DNA of 59,830 bases from CAZOWL01 sp964583605 (GCA_964583605.1 CAZOWL010000013.1:1-59830), one strand, 5' to 3'. Positions 25,249 through 34,381 are shown, counted from the stretch's first letter. Numbers and translations: made by a program. The notes: generated from the letters alone by a model not told the origin.

Positions 25249-26148
25249 ATGAGCACCTTCCTCGAGGCCCTCAGTCAACAGGCCTTCCTGCAGACCGCCC
25301 TGCTGGCCGGTCTCCTCGCCAGTATCGGCACTGGGGTTGTGGGCAGCTTCGTCGTCGTCAAGCGCATCGCCTTCCTGGCCGGAGGTATTGCCCATTCCGT
25401 CCTTGGCGGCATGGGGGCGGCCCTGTATTTCGGCTTCGATCCCTTGCTCGGGGCGCTGTCGGCCGCTGTGCTCGCTGCCTTGACGATCGGCTGGGTGAGA
25501 CTGGCTTGGCAGGCGCAGGAGGACACCCTGATCGGTGCGCTGTGGGCCATTGGCATGGCGATCGGCATCCTGTTCATCGCCAAGACACCGGGCTACGGCT
25601 CAGACCTGATGAGCTATCTGTTCGGCAACATCCTGCTCGTTCCACCCCGCGAGCTGTGGCTCATGGCGGGGCTGGATCTCCTGCTCGTGCTGGTCGTCGG
25701 TCTGTTCTATCGGCAGCTGTTGGCGATCTGCTTCGATGAAGAGTTGGCGCGCCTGCGCGGTGTGAACGTCTCCTTTTACTACCTGCTGCTTCTGGTCTTG
25801 GTGGCCGTGACGGTCGTACTGTTGATCCAAGTCGTAGGCCTGATCCTGGTGATCGCCTTGCTGACTCTGCCTGCGGCGGTCGCCGGGCACTATCTGCACA
25901 CGGTGGGCCGTATGATGGTGCTCGCTACGCTGCTCGGCGCCTTGCTGACGAGCCTCGGTCTGGCCCTCGCCTACGGCCCCGACCTACCCGTCGGTCCAAC
26001 GATCATCCTGTTGGCCGGCGCGCTCTATCTCGCCTCGGCCGGCCTTACCCGTTTCCTGACCAGCCGGCGCGCGCAACGCGCGGTGAGGCGCGACCCTTTC
26101 TGCTATCCGGAATCAACAGCGAGGGGCGACCGTGAGCCAGGCGCGTGA
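25249..26148 (+). CDS. znuB: Zinc/manganese ABC transporter permease (ZnuB-like, ABC-3 family)
   Basis: A 299-residue inner-membrane protein with about eight hydrophobic segments. It carries the ABC-3 features FVVVKRIAFLAGGIAHSVLG near the N-terminus and the coupling region around ELARLRGVNV. The last segments are LILVIALLTLPAAVAGHYL and PTIILLAGALYLASAGL. The ATG at 25249 is chosen because it starts the conserved N-terminus MSTFLEALSQQAFLQTALLA; a GTG at 25231 is possible. Its end overlaps the invertase start by 17 bases, so the three genes may be one transcript. Confidence 0.87.
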   Translation: MSTFLEALSQQAFLQTALLAGLLASIGTGVVGSFVVVKRIAFLAGGIAHSVLGGMGAALYFGFDPLLGALSAAVLAALTIGWVRLAWQAQEDTLIGALWAIGMAIGILFIAKTPGYGSDLMSYLFGNILLVPPRELWLMAGLDLLLVLVVGLFYRQLLAICFDEELARLRGVNVSFYYLLLLVLVAVTVVLLIQVVGLILVIALLTLPAAVAGHYLHTVGRMMVLATLLGALLTSLGLALAYGPDLPVGPTIILLAGALYLASAGLTRFLTSRRAQRAVRRDPFCYPESTARGDREPGA

Positions 26149-27550
26149 AAATCAGCGGGCGCGGTATGTGCGGATAGGCCGTGAGCGGCTCGAGGAGGCC
26201 ATCGTCGAGTATCGCGGGCGGCCGGTTGGCACACAGGCCGCGCGGGATCCGACGCTGAAACCCCTCAACTACGACCAGGTCTTCACGCGGGACTTCGCCG
26301 TCTCGGCCTTCTATTTCCTCCTTGAGGGACGCGTTGACATCGTGCGCAACTTTCTTCTGGAGGCCGTCCGGCTGCAGACGTCTGAGCGCCAGTTCGACTG
26401 CTTCGAGCCCGGTGCGGGATTGATCCCGGCGAGCTTCAAGGTGGGGCACGACGAGGACGGCGAGCGGCTCATCGCCGACTTTGGCGAACGCGCCATCGCC
26501 AAAGTGGCGCCCGTTGACTCAGGCTTCTGGTGGCTGTTGATCTTGCGGGCCTATCACTCGGTCACCAACGATGATGAGCTGGTCGAGAGCGACGCCGTGC
26601 AGGGTGCGATGCGCATGATCCTCGAGCTCTGCCTCACGAACCAGTTCGAGATGTTCCCGACGATGCTCGTTCCCGATGGGGCCTATACGATCGATCGGCG
26701 TATGGGCGTGCATGGCTATCCGATCGACGTGCAGAGCCTCTTCTTCGCCGCGCTGCAAGCCGGAGCAGCACTGCTTGCCGACACGGCCGAGAACGAGACC
26801 TATCGCGAGGCTGCCCGCACACGAATTGAGCATCTCGCCTATCACATTCGCACCTACTATTGGCTCGACATTGTCCAACTGAATCGGATCTACCGCTACG
26901 ACGTCGAGGAATACGGGGACCTCGCGGTGAACCAGTTCAACGTCTATCCGGAGACGATTCCCTTGTGGCTGATGGATTGGCTGCCCGAAGATGGCGGCTA
27001 CTTCGCTGGCAATCTCGGGCCTGGTCGCCTGGACTATCGCTACTTCGCCCAGGGCAACCTGCTCGCCGTCGTGACGGGCCTGGCGACGGCCGAGCAGGCC
27101 AAGGCCTTCATGAAGCTCCTGCGCACGCGCTATGACGATCTCATCGGCGCGATGCCACTCAAGCTAAGCTATCCGGCCTTGGAAGGCTCCGAGTGGGCGA
27201 CGCTAACCGGCATGGATCCGAAGAATCGGCCCTGGTCCTACCACAACGGCGGCCATTGGCCATTCATGCTCTGGCTCCTTGCGGCCGCCTGTGCCTGCAC
27301 CGGCGATCGCGATCTGATCGAGCGTGCGCTCGAGTCGGCTGAGCACCAGTTGGAGCAGGATGACTGGCCAGAGTATTACGATGGGACCGCCGGCCGCCTG
27401 ATCGGGCGGCATGCGCGGCGGCTGCAGACCTGGACCATCGCCGGCTATCTAGCGGCGACGCGGATTCTTGCCGAGCCGGATGCCCCGAACCGCCTCGGAT
27501 TCACGCAGCATGCCGTCGCCGGGTCTTGCACCGCGTCTGAGGGTGGGTAG
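26132..27550 (+). CDS. Alkaline/neutral invertase, GH100 family
   Basis: Predicted sucrose hydrolase (glucose + fructose), cytoplasmic, 472 residues. The sequence follows plant and cyanobacterial GH100 enzymes: NYDQVFTRDFAVSAFYFLL, PASFKVG, IADFGERAIAKVAPVDSGFW, DRRMGVHGYPIDVQSLFF, RIYRYDVEEYGDLAVNQFN, GGYFAGN, DPKNRPWSYHNGGHWP, DWPEYYDG and QTWTIAGYL. The catalytic Asp/Glu pair should be in RDF and the EYGD region. Start GTG at 26132 after GAGGGG. No sucrose synthase/phosphatase gene or sugar transporter is adjacent, so its physiological role is open. Confidence 0.9.
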   Translation: MSQARENQRARYVRIGRERLEEAIVEYRGRPVGTQAARDPTLKPLNYDQVFTRDFAVSAFYFLLEGRVDIVRNFLLEAVRLQTSERQFDCFEPGAGLIPASFKVGHDEDGERLIADFGERAIAKVAPVDSGFWWLLILRAYHSVTNDDELVESDAVQGAMRMILELCLTNQFEMFPTMLVPDGAYTIDRRMGVHGYPIDVQSLFFAALQAGAALLADTAENETYREAARTRIEHLAYHIRTYYWLDIVQLNRIYRYDVEEYGDLAVNQFNVYPETIPLWLMDWLPEDGGYFAGNLGPGRLDYRYFAQGNLLAVVTGLATAEQAKAFMKLLRTRYDDLIGAMPLKLSYPALEGSEWATLTGMDPKNRPWSYHNGGHWPFMLWLLAAACACTGDRDLIERALESAEHQLEQDDWPEYYDGTAGRLIGRHARRLQTWTIAGYLAATRILAEPDAPNRLGFTQHAVAGSCTASEGG

Positions 27551-27645
27551 AGCGTCTGGCGCGATCGACAGGACCGGGCCCATGCGTCGTCACGCAGGCT
27601 GCGCCGCATTCCGTCACGGAACGGCAACGCCTTCGGACAGTCGCA

Positions 27646-27687
27646 CCGCTTTTGGATTATTATTGATGCGGTCAATCCAAAAGGCGG
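27646..27687. promoter_or_regulatory. Inverted repeat overlapping the lysR ribosome site
   Basis: CCGCTTTTGGATT and AATCCAAAAGGCGG are complementary apart from one bulged base, separated by 15 bases. The right arm runs into GGAG, the ribosome site of the regulator starting at 27694. It could be the regulator's own operator or an RNA hairpin hiding the ribosome site. Confidence 0.55.
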
Positions 27688-27693
27688 AGCGAC

Positions 27694-28674
27694 ATGGCCC
27701 CTGCAAACATCCAGATCCACTATAAACAGAATCGCCTCAAGCAACTGCGGGCCTTTTGCCACGCTGCACGGACCGGCAGCGTGAGCGCGGCGGCGGAGAA
27801 GATCTTTCTTAGCCAACCGACGGTGTCGCTGCAGATTCAGGCCCTCGAGCGGGAGTTCGACACCATCCTGTTCGAGAGACGCGGTCCGAAGATCAAGCTC
27901 ACGCCGGAGGGGGAGCTTCTGTTCCAGTTGGCCGAGCCCCTGGTCGAGGGGATGGACAAGCTCCACGAGACCTTCGCGACGCAATCCGGTCGCGTCGATC
28001 AGGGCATGCTGAATGTGGCGGCGGGGGAGTCCACGATCCTCTATGTGCTGCCGGGTCCGGTCCAGCGCTTCACGGCGGATTACCCTGGCATCGATCTGAA
28101 ACTGCACAACGTGACCGGCCGGGATGGCCTGGCGATGCTGCGTGCCGACCACGTCGATCTTGCCGTTGGCTCAATGCTCGAGGTGCCTGACGACATCAGC
28201 TATCGACCGGTCGTGACCTTCCGGCCGACGCTGATCACGCCGCTCGGCCACCCGTTGGAGGACAAGCAGGGGGTCACGCTCGAGGACATCGCGCCCTACG
28301 GGCTCATCCTGCCGCCGCGACATCTCAGCACCTGGCGCATGGTCGACCTCGTCTTCAAGCAGCACAATCTGGGCTACCGGGTGACGCTTGAGGCGGGCGG
28401 TTGGGAGGTGATCAAGAAGTACGTCGAGCTTGGGCTCGGTATCTCGATCGTGACCGATGTCTGCTTGACCGGCAAAGAGCGGCTGGGGCGCATACCGCTC
28501 GATCGCTATTTCCCGAAGCGCAGCTATGGGCTGGTGCTGCGTCGCGGTAAGTTCCTCTCACCGCAAGCCAAGTGCTTTATCAAGGTGCTCGAGGCCAATT
28601 TCCCCGAGCGTGACCCGGAGCCGCAGCGCCCGACGGTCGGTGAGGCCGATTGGGATGATACGAAGCTGGGGTGA
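27694..28674 (+). CDS. LysR-family regulator, CysB-like
   Basis: A 326-residue transcription factor. Its N-terminal winged HTH is LKQLRAFCHAARTGSVSAAA, then FLSQPTVSLQIQALE. The effector domain resembles CysB/Cbl: DLAVGSM, GGWEVIKKYVELGLGISIV. CysB-type proteins control sulfur assimilation, but the ligand here is unknown. The first ten residues precede the usual start. It ends 1 base from the convergent antiporter stop. An inverted repeat covers its ribosome site, suggesting autoregulation. No sulfur gene is adjacent. Confidence 0.85.
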   Translation: MAPANIQIHYKQNRLKQLRAFCHAARTGSVSAAAEKIFLSQPTVSLQIQALEREFDTILFERRGPKIKLTPEGELLFQLAEPLVEGMDKLHETFATQSGRVDQGMLNVAAGESTILYVLPGPVQRFTADYPGIDLKLHNVTGRDGLAMLRADHVDLAVGSMLEVPDDISYRPVVTFRPTLITPLGHPLEDKQGVTLEDIAPYGLILPPRHLSTWRMVDLVFKQHNLGYRVTLEAGGWEVIKKYVELGLGISIVTDVCLTGKERLGRIPLDRYFPKRSYGLVLRRGKFLSPQAKCFIKVLEANFPERDPEPQRPTVGEADWDDTKLG

Positions 28675-28675
28675 G

Positions 28676-29845
28676 CTAATCCCGACGCAGCTCGTCGGTC
28701 AGCGCGATAGGGGTCGGGAAACGTCGCACGACCCGGTATGAGGAGACGAGAAAGGTGATGATGGTGGCGAGCTGTAGCGTGTAGGAGGCCGGCGCGCCGA
28801 TGACGCCTTTGCTCAAGGCCAGCGCTGCGATCAAGAGCGAGAACTCACTGAGCTGGCCCAGCCGGTGGCCGATCTCGCCGGCCTTTTGTGGGGGCTCGCC
28901 GGTGACCGTAAGCAGCTGCTGGAATACCCAAGGCTTGATCAGCAGCGCCACCCCGGCCATCAGCGCCGAAGGCAAGATGACCTCGGCTACCATGCCGAGG
29001 TTGAAGCTCGCGCCGAGGCTGAAGAAGAAGAGCACGAGGAAGAAGTCGCGCAGCGGTCGCAGGCTCTCGGCGATGTAGAAGGCAATGCGGCTCGTGGCGA
29101 GCGCGATCCCGGCGAGAAAGGCGCCGATCTCGCGCGAAAGCCCCAGGACGCTAGAGAGCTCGGACATCCCGACACACCAGCCGATGACGAGCAGAAAGAC
29201 GTACTCGCGAAAGGTATCGAAGCGCTGGATGAGAGGGATCAGGACAAAGTGGGAGCTGGCCATCGAGAAGAGGATCAGCAGCGGCAGCGTAAGCAGCATC
29301 AGGGCCATCTGCGGCAACGGGTTGTCGCCGCCGGCCGCGCCGCCGACCGCCAACAGGATCGCGATGGCCACAAGATCCTGAAACAGCAACACGCTGATGA
29401 TGATGCGGCCCATGCGCTGATGGTGCAGTACCGTCGTTGGCAGCAGCTTGAGACCGATGATGGTGCTCGAGAATGTCATGGCGCCGCCGAGGATGAGCGC
29501 CTCGACGAGCGTAAACCCGACGGCGAAGCCGATCGCGATGCCGGCCGCGGCAAAGACGAGGGAGCTGATCACCGTCACGAGGGTCGTGCGGCGCAGGCTG
29601 CGGAGCAGGTCCTGGGGGTCGAGATTGAGACCGAGCAGGAACAGCAGGAAGATGATGCCGATATGGCCGATCTCGGTCACCGTCTCTGGATCATGGACGA
29701 GGCCGAGTCCCCAGGGGCCAAGCAAGCCACCGAGCACCATGTAGGCGACCAGCAGCGATTGACGTGCCATCAGCGCCAAGGTTGCGAGCACGGCGGCCCC
29801 CGTGAAAACGAGGAATACCGTGAAGATGATAGGCTCTTCGGTCAT
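28676..29845 (-). CDS. Monovalent cation/proton antiporter, CPA2 (KefB-like) family
   Basis: A 389-residue inner-membrane protein with about 12 hydrophobic segments and no C-terminal TrkA-N domain. Typical parts: LVAYMVLGGLLGPWGLGL, IGIIFLLFLLGLNLDP, GGAMTFSSTIIGLKLL, LSREIGAFLAGIALATS and FFFSLGASFNLG. It probably exchanges Na+ or K+ for protons; the lack of a nucleotide-sensing domain separates it from full KefB/KefC. ATG at 29845 starts MTEEPIIFTVFLVF; longer starts add a sequence that runs toward the repeat element. Confidence 0.85.
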   Translation of the reverse strand: MTEEPIIFTVFLVFTGAAVLATLALMARQSLLVAYMVLGGLLGPWGLGLVHDPETVTEIGHIGIIFLLFLLGLNLDPQDLLRSLRRTTLVTVISSLVFAAAGIAIGFAVGFTLVEALILGGAMTFSSTIIGLKLLPTTVLHHQRMGRIIISVLLFQDLVAIAILLAVGGAAGGDNPLPQMALMLLTLPLLILFSMASSHFVLIPLIQRFDTFREYVFLLVIGWCVGMSELSSVLGLSREIGAFLAGIALATSRIAFYIAESLRPLRDFFLVLFFFSLGASFNLGMVAEVILPSALMAGVALLIKPWVFQQLLTVTGEPPQKAGEIGHRLGQLSEFSLLIAALALSKGVIGAPASYTLQLATIITFLVSSYRVVRRFPTPIALTDELRRD

Positions 29846-29948
29846 GATCGGCCTGCGTGCGGTCCGATCGCCATTGTTGCCGTGTGGCGTCCACACGACA
29901 AGGAGAATCTCATCAGGTCCCATCGTTCGGCGTGCTGCTACGGCCGCA

Positions 29949-30080
29949 TGACCGTTACGACGAAGCTCGCGCAGCACGTTCGCTCCCTCGCCCTCCGGGA
30001 GAGGGACGGGGTGAGGGAACGATCAGGGGCGAGGCGCCATGTCATGGTCCGGGGTGGCTCGGCTCGCCCCATGATCGTCA
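29949..30080 (-). repeat. Interspersed repeat copy B
   Basis: Complete copy in reverse orientation. Read on the minus strand it starts TGACGATCATGGGGCGAG, continues through CTCGCCCC and CCTCGCCCTCCGGGAGAGGG-like parts (as read on plus) and ends near GTAACGGTCAT. It contains both hairpins of the family. It lies in the divergent gap between the antiporter and namZ, 20 bases before the namZ start. Confidence 0.88.
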
Positions 30081-30099
30081 GGCACGACGAGGAGAACAG

Positions 30100-31305
30100 A
30101 TGAAGCTCGGTGTCGACCGGCTCCTCGACGAGCCGCGCTGGCGACGGTCCTTATCCGGCCGCAGGGTTGCGTTGCTCGGTCACCCGGCCTCGATGACCGG
30201 GGCGGGTCACCACAGCCTCGACGCATTGATGGCTTGCGAGGATATCGATCTGGTGGCCGCCCTCGGTCCTCAGCACGGCATGCGTGGCGATAAGCAGGAC
30301 AACATGATCGAATCGGCCGATTATCGCGACCCGCGCCATCAGATCCCGGTCTTCAGCCTCTACGGGTCGGTGCGTTATCCGACGGCCGCGATGCTCGACG
30401 TGCTCGATGTGATCCTCGTAGACCTACAGGACATCGGCACGCGGATCTACACCTACGTGACGACCTTGGTCTATCTGCTCACGGCCTGTGCCGATGCAGG
30501 CAAGGCCATCTGGGTCCTCGATCGACCCAATCCGGCCGGTCGGCCGGTCGAGGGCAGCCTGCTCGAGGTGGGCTGGGAGAGCTTCGTCGGCGCTGCTCCG
30601 TTGCCGATGCGTCATGGTCTGACGCTCGGTGAGCTGGCCCGCTGGCTCGCCACCGAGCGGCGGCTGGATCTCGAGCTCGAGGTCGTGACGATGGCCGGCT
30701 ACGACCCCGATCAAGGCCCGGGGTGGGGCTGGCCGCTCGGCGAGCTGTCGTGGGTCAATCCGAGCCCCAATGCGGCCAGCGTCAACATGGCCCGCTGCTT
30801 CCCCGGCACCGTGCTCTTCGAGGGCACGACGCTCTCGGAGGGGCGTGGCACGACGACGCCGCTGGAGCTGGTTGGCGCGCCGGATCTCGATGCCCATCGC
30901 CTGCTCGAGCGTATGACCGCTCTGGCGCCGGCCTGGCTCGAAGGCTGCCTGCTGCGGCCCACCTGGTTCACGCCGACGTTCCACAAGCATGCCGGAACGC
31001 CCTGTGCCGGTGTGCAGATCCATACCGACAACCGTCACTATCGTCACGAGGCGTTCCGTCCTTACCGCCTCGGTGCCCTGCTCCTCAAGGCGATCCGTTT
31101 CGAGTATCCGGACTACCCGATCTGGCGCGATTTCCCTTACGAGTACGAGACCGAGCGACTGGCGATCGATCTCATCGCTGGCGGCACCTTCCTGCGCACC
31201 TGGGTCGATGACCTCGAGGCCGGGCCTGGCGATCTGGACCGACGATTCCTGCCCGACGAGGCGGAGTGGCGCGAGACGGTGGGCCGGCATCTCATCTATC
31301 GATGA
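30100..31305 (+). CDS. namZ: Exo-beta-N-acetylmuramidase NamZ (DUF1343 family)
   Basis: A 401-residue protein of the DUF1343/YbbC family; the Bacillus member releases terminal MurNAc from peptidoglycan fragments. Features: LLGHPASMTGAG, GPQHGMRGDKQDNM, VFSLYG, DVILVDLQDIGTRIYTYV, LDRPNPAGR, PMRHGLTLGEL, FEGTTLSEGRGTTTP and TPTFHKHAGTPCAGV. No signal peptide is seen, so it is probably cytoplasmic and used for muropeptide recycling. The ATG at 30100 follows GAGGAGAACAG; the longer open frame before it is the repeat element. Confidence 0.88.
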   Translation: MKLGVDRLLDEPRWRRSLSGRRVALLGHPASMTGAGHHSLDALMACEDIDLVAALGPQHGMRGDKQDNMIESADYRDPRHQIPVFSLYGSVRYPTAAMLDVLDVILVDLQDIGTRIYTYVTTLVYLLTACADAGKAIWVLDRPNPAGRPVEGSLLEVGWESFVGAAPLPMRHGLTLGELARWLATERRLDLELEVVTMAGYDPDQGPGWGWPLGELSWVNPSPNAASVNMARCFPGTVLFEGTTLSEGRGTTTPLELVGAPDLDAHRLLERMTALAPAWLEGCLLRPTWFTPTFHKHAGTPCAGVQIHTDNRHYRHEAFRPYRLGALLLKAIRFEYPDYPIWRDFPYEYETERLAIDLIAGGTFLRTWVDDLEAGPGDLDRRFLPDEAEWRETVGRHLIYR

Positions 31306-31617
31306 CCCCTGGCCGCGGAGATTGGGCCTCCGGGCTGGAGATCGGCTCCCTGGGGTCCCTGGGCGCCCTGGGCTCTGGACGCGACGCGGCCTCCGACACG
31401 CCGTCCGTGGGACTCGCGAATCGGTCAAAGGCGGTAGAATGAGGACTCGCGATCATCCGTGGCCGGTTGCCGTGAACATGCAGCGTAGGGTACCCATCGC
31501 GTACCTTTTACACGTCGACGCTCATCCTCCGGGGTGTCCCAGCCGCTGCATCATCGTTGGCCCTGGTCTCCAGCGTTCCCGCGGCGGCCTGCGCCGCACC
31601 CAATTCGGTAGGCAGTC
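31306..31617. other. Gene-free stretch before hisHF
   Basis: No coding homology is seen on either strand in these 312 bases. It contains a TCCCTGGG-rich run near 31347-31370 and two GACTCGCGA words flanking TAGAAT at about 31435, a possible -10 box for hisHF. I see no hairpin with a T-run. Confidence 0.4.
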
Positions 31618-33222
31618 ATGATCTCCCTCCTCGACTATGGCGCGGGCAATGTCCGCAGCGTCCGCAACGCGATCCGCCGGCTTGGCTATCAGCTGACCGA
31701 CATCGCGCGACCTGAGGACATCCTGAGGGCCGAGCGTCTGATCTTCCCGGGCGTTGGTGCCTTCGGGGCGGCGATGGCCCGCCTGAATGACCTCGGCTAT
31801 GTCGAGCCGCTGCGTGCCTATCTCGAAACCGGGCGGCCCTTCCTCGGCATCTGCATCGGTCTGCAGTGTCTGTTCGAGCGTAGCGAGGAGTCCCCCGGGA
31901 TTCCGGGGCTTGGCGTGATTCCAGGGGCAGTCCGTCGCTTCCCGCGCGCGTCCTTATCCGTCCCGCATATGGGATGGAACGGCATCCGCAGCGAGCGAGA
32001 CTCGCCGTTGTTGGTCGCTTGCCAGGACGAGAAGCTCTATTTCGTGCATTCCTATCACGCGGAGCGCACGTCGGAGAATCGCGATTGGATACTCGCGATG
32101 ACCGATTATGGGGTGCCCTTTGTCAGCGCGGTGCAGCGCGGCCAGGTGGCGGCCGTGCAGTTCCATCCGGAGAAGAGCGGCATGGTCGGTCTTCAGGTGC
32201 TCGAGCGATTCCTGGCCGAGGCCTCGCCTGCGGCCGCCGAGGTGAGGGTGTCGGCCCCGCGGCCGACGCGTCTCGCCAAGCGCATCATCGCGTGTCTCGA
32301 CGTGCGCACCAATGATGCCGGCGATCTCGTGGTCACGAAGGGGGATCAATACGACGTCCGTGAGGCCGGCGAGGTGCGCAACCTCGGCAAGCCCGTGGAT
32401 CTGGCACAACGCTACTACGAGGAGGGCGCTGATGAGATCACCTTCCTCAACATCACCGGCTTCCGCGACTTCCCGCTCGCTGATCAGCCGATGCTAGAGG
32501 TCCTTAGGCGCACGTCCGAGCGGGTGTTCGTGCCGCTGACCATCGGCGGTGGCATCCGTGCCTTCAGCGATGCCGACGGGCGTCACTACACCGCCCTCGA
32601 CGTCGCCGCGGAGTACTTCCGTTCCGGCGCTGACAAGGTCTCGATCGGCAGCGATGCCGTCTATACCGCCGAACAGTATCTGGCCCGCGGCGGTGCCGAT
32701 GGCACCAGTGCGATCGAGCAGATCGCCGAGGTCTACGGTAATCAGGCGGTCGTCATCTCGATCGATCCGCGACGGGTCTATGTGTCGTCGCCGCACGAGA
32801 CCCTGCGCCCCGTGATCGAAACCCGGATACCCGGGCCCAACGGCGAGCGCTACTGCTGGTTCCAGTGCACCGTCAAGGGCGGGCGTGAGGGCCGTGACCT
32901 CGATGCCGTCGAGCTGGCGGGCGTCTGCGAAGCGCTCGGCGCCGGCGAGATCCTGCTCAATTCGATCGACCGGGATGGCACCCGCCGCGGGTTCGATCTC
33001 GAGCTGATCCAGGCCTTGCGTGGCGCGGTCTCGATACCCGTGATCGCATCGAGCGGGGCGGGGCGGGTCGAGCATTTCACCGAGGTCTTTGCCACCACCG
33101 ATGTCGAGGCTGCCCTCGCCGCCGGCATCTTCCACCGCCGCGAGGTGCCGATCGCGGCTGTCAAGGCTGAGCTCGAGGCGCGCGGGATCGATACGCGCCG
33201 CGGCCAGCCGGCCGCGGCCTGA
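31618..33222 (+). CDS. hisHF: Fused imidazole glycerol phosphate synthase HisH-HisF, eukaryote (HIS7)-like
   Basis: Single 534-residue chain carrying both halves of IGP synthase, the histidine/purine branch step that most bacteria encode as two proteins. Residues 1-205 are the glutaminase: DYGAGNVRSVRNAI, GICIGLQCLF with the nucleophile Cys, HSYHAE, and QFHPEKSG (His, Glu). After a linker, residues 220-530 are the cyclase barrel: RIIACLDVR (Asp), DEITFLNITGF, LTIGGGIR, DKVSIGSDAV, NSIDRDGT (Asp) and ASSGAG. The barrel has the extra segments of yeast/plant HIS7: DADGRHYTALDVAAEYFRSG, PGPNGERYCWFQCTVKGGRE. No other his gene is adjacent. Confidence 0.95.
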   Translation: MISLLDYGAGNVRSVRNAIRRLGYQLTDIARPEDILRAERLIFPGVGAFGAAMARLNDLGYVEPLRAYLETGRPFLGICIGLQCLFERSEESPGIPGLGVIPGAVRRFPRASLSVPHMGWNGIRSERDSPLLVACQDEKLYFVHSYHAERTSENRDWILAMTDYGVPFVSAVQRGQVAAVQFHPEKSGMVGLQVLERFLAEASPAAAEVRVSAPRPTRLAKRIIACLDVRTNDAGDLVVTKGDQYDVREAGEVRNLGKPVDLAQRYYEEGADEITFLNITGFRDFPLADQPMLEVLRRTSERVFVPLTIGGGIRAFSDADGRHYTALDVAAEYFRSGADKVSIGSDAVYTAEQYLARGGADGTSAIEQIAEVYGNQAVVISIDPRRVYVSSPHETLRPVIETRIPGPNGERYCWFQCTVKGGREGRDLDAVELAGVCEALGAGEILLNSIDRDGTRRGFDLELIQALRGAVSIPVIASSGAGRVEHFTEVFATTDVEAALAAGIFHRREVPIAAVKAELEARGIDTRRGQPAAA

Positions 33223-33293
33223 GCCGAGTCTGCCGACCAGGTGTCACACTTTCCTGCCGGCGCCTTTCGATCAACGATTTGATGGAGCTCCCG

Positions 33294-34241
33294 ATGTACG
33301 CACAATCGTGCCTTGGCCCCCGCTGGACAGCCTGGCCCGTTACCCTCTTCCTGCTGCTCCTGCCGCCGATCAGCAGTGCGGAGACATTGACCTTCAACTG
33401 GCCGGCACCGGCTAGCGCACGCCTTGTCTTCGAGGAGAACACGAACCATCGTGAGGTGACGACCGAGATGCTTCTACGCGTCTCACCGGTCGAGGATGGC
33501 ACCAAGTGGCGGCTCGATTTCACCGACGTGCAGATTACCGAGATCAATGGCCATGACGTGACTGTGCCTGAAGAGCAAGCCTACATTCCGGGCAAGTTCA
33601 AGGTGATGACCGAGGTCGTCCCCTCGCTGGTCATCGACGGGGAGGCCAATATCGTCGCGATGCCCGGTGTCGAGGAGCAGGTCGACGCCCAAATCGAGAG
33701 GACGGCCGAGCAGGCACACGACGCGACCGCGGAGGACATGCGCTTGGCCTTGCTCGATCCGGCGATCCTGGATCTGCTGCGCGCCAAGGTGGACGGGTTC
33801 TGGCATCTCTGGATCGGGCTCTGGATGGACAAGGACTTGGGCCCCGACGCGCGCCTGGACTTCGACGCCGAGTCGGACTATTTGGGTATTACTGTCCCAT
33901 CAGAAGGCCGCTTTGAGGTCCTCGAGCCACCGGAGGAGCACCCTGGTGCCACGCACCTCGCCTTCGAGCTGGTTGCCCGCGGCGATGCGCTGCGCGAGGC
34001 CGTCTCCAAGTCCGTGGCCACCGCGTTCGAGCGGGCCGAGCAGGCGCTACCGGAGGAGCTGGCCGCGGAGGCCTTGAAATCGGCCGAGCGCCGCCAGCGC
34101 GTCGACGCCATCCTCGATCGGGTGACTATGCGGCCTTATCGCGTCAGGGCCGTCACCAGTCTCACACTGGACTACGAGGCGCATGGCGCACAGGCCCAGA
34201 TCGAAGAGCAGGTCTTCCGCTTCGACTGGCAGGAGCAGTAG
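33294..34241 (+). CDS. Exported protein of unknown function
   Basis: A 315-residue precursor with signal peptide (WTAWPVTLFLLLLPPISSAE) and no membrane segment after it, so probably periplasmic. It is acidic and rich in charged residues, with predicted beta strands in the first half (FNWPAPASARLVFEE, VTTEMLLRVSPVEDG) and a helical segment around 225-270. The ATG at 33294 has GGAG 6 bases upstream. I do not recognise a family. It lies between hisHF and a repeat copy, same strand as both neighbours. Confidence 0.75.
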   Translation: MYAQSCLGPRWTAWPVTLFLLLLPPISSAETLTFNWPAPASARLVFEENTNHREVTTEMLLRVSPVEDGTKWRLDFTDVQITEINGHDVTVPEEQAYIPGKFKVMTEVVPSLVIDGEANIVAMPGVEEQVDAQIERTAEQAHDATAEDMRLALLDPAILDLLRAKVDGFWHLWIGLWMDKDLGPDARLDFDAESDYLGITVPSEGRFEVLEPPEEHPGATHLAFELVARGDALREAVSKSVATAFERAEQALPEELAAEALKSAERRQRVDAILDRVTMRPYRVRAVTSLTLDYEAHGAQAQIEEQVFRFDWQEQ

Positions 34242-34245
34242 ACGC

Positions 34246-34373
34246 TAACGATCATGGGGCGAGCCGAGCCACCCCATACCACGAAATGTCGCCTCGCCCC
34301 TGATCGTTCCCTCACTCCAACCCTCTCCCAGAGGGCGAGGGAGCGAACGTGCTGCACGGGTTTCTTTGTAAGG
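34246..34373 (+). repeat. Interspersed repeat copy C
   Basis: Complete copy. CGATCATGGGGCGAG near the left pairs with CTCGCCCCTGATCG 50 bases on, then CCCTCTCCCAGAGGGCGAGG forms the second hairpin, ending with GAACGTGCTGC and TTTC-T-GTAAGG. It fills the gap between the exported protein and rtcB and ends 8 bases before the rtcB start. Confidence 0.9.
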
Positions 34374-34381
34374 TAGCGATT

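Noticed and set aside
31340..31380. TCCCTGGG-rich run as a tandem repeat or CRISPR-like array
   Set aside because: Units are 7-9 bases, irregular and only about three; no spacer pattern. No CRISPR array is seen anywhere in the window.
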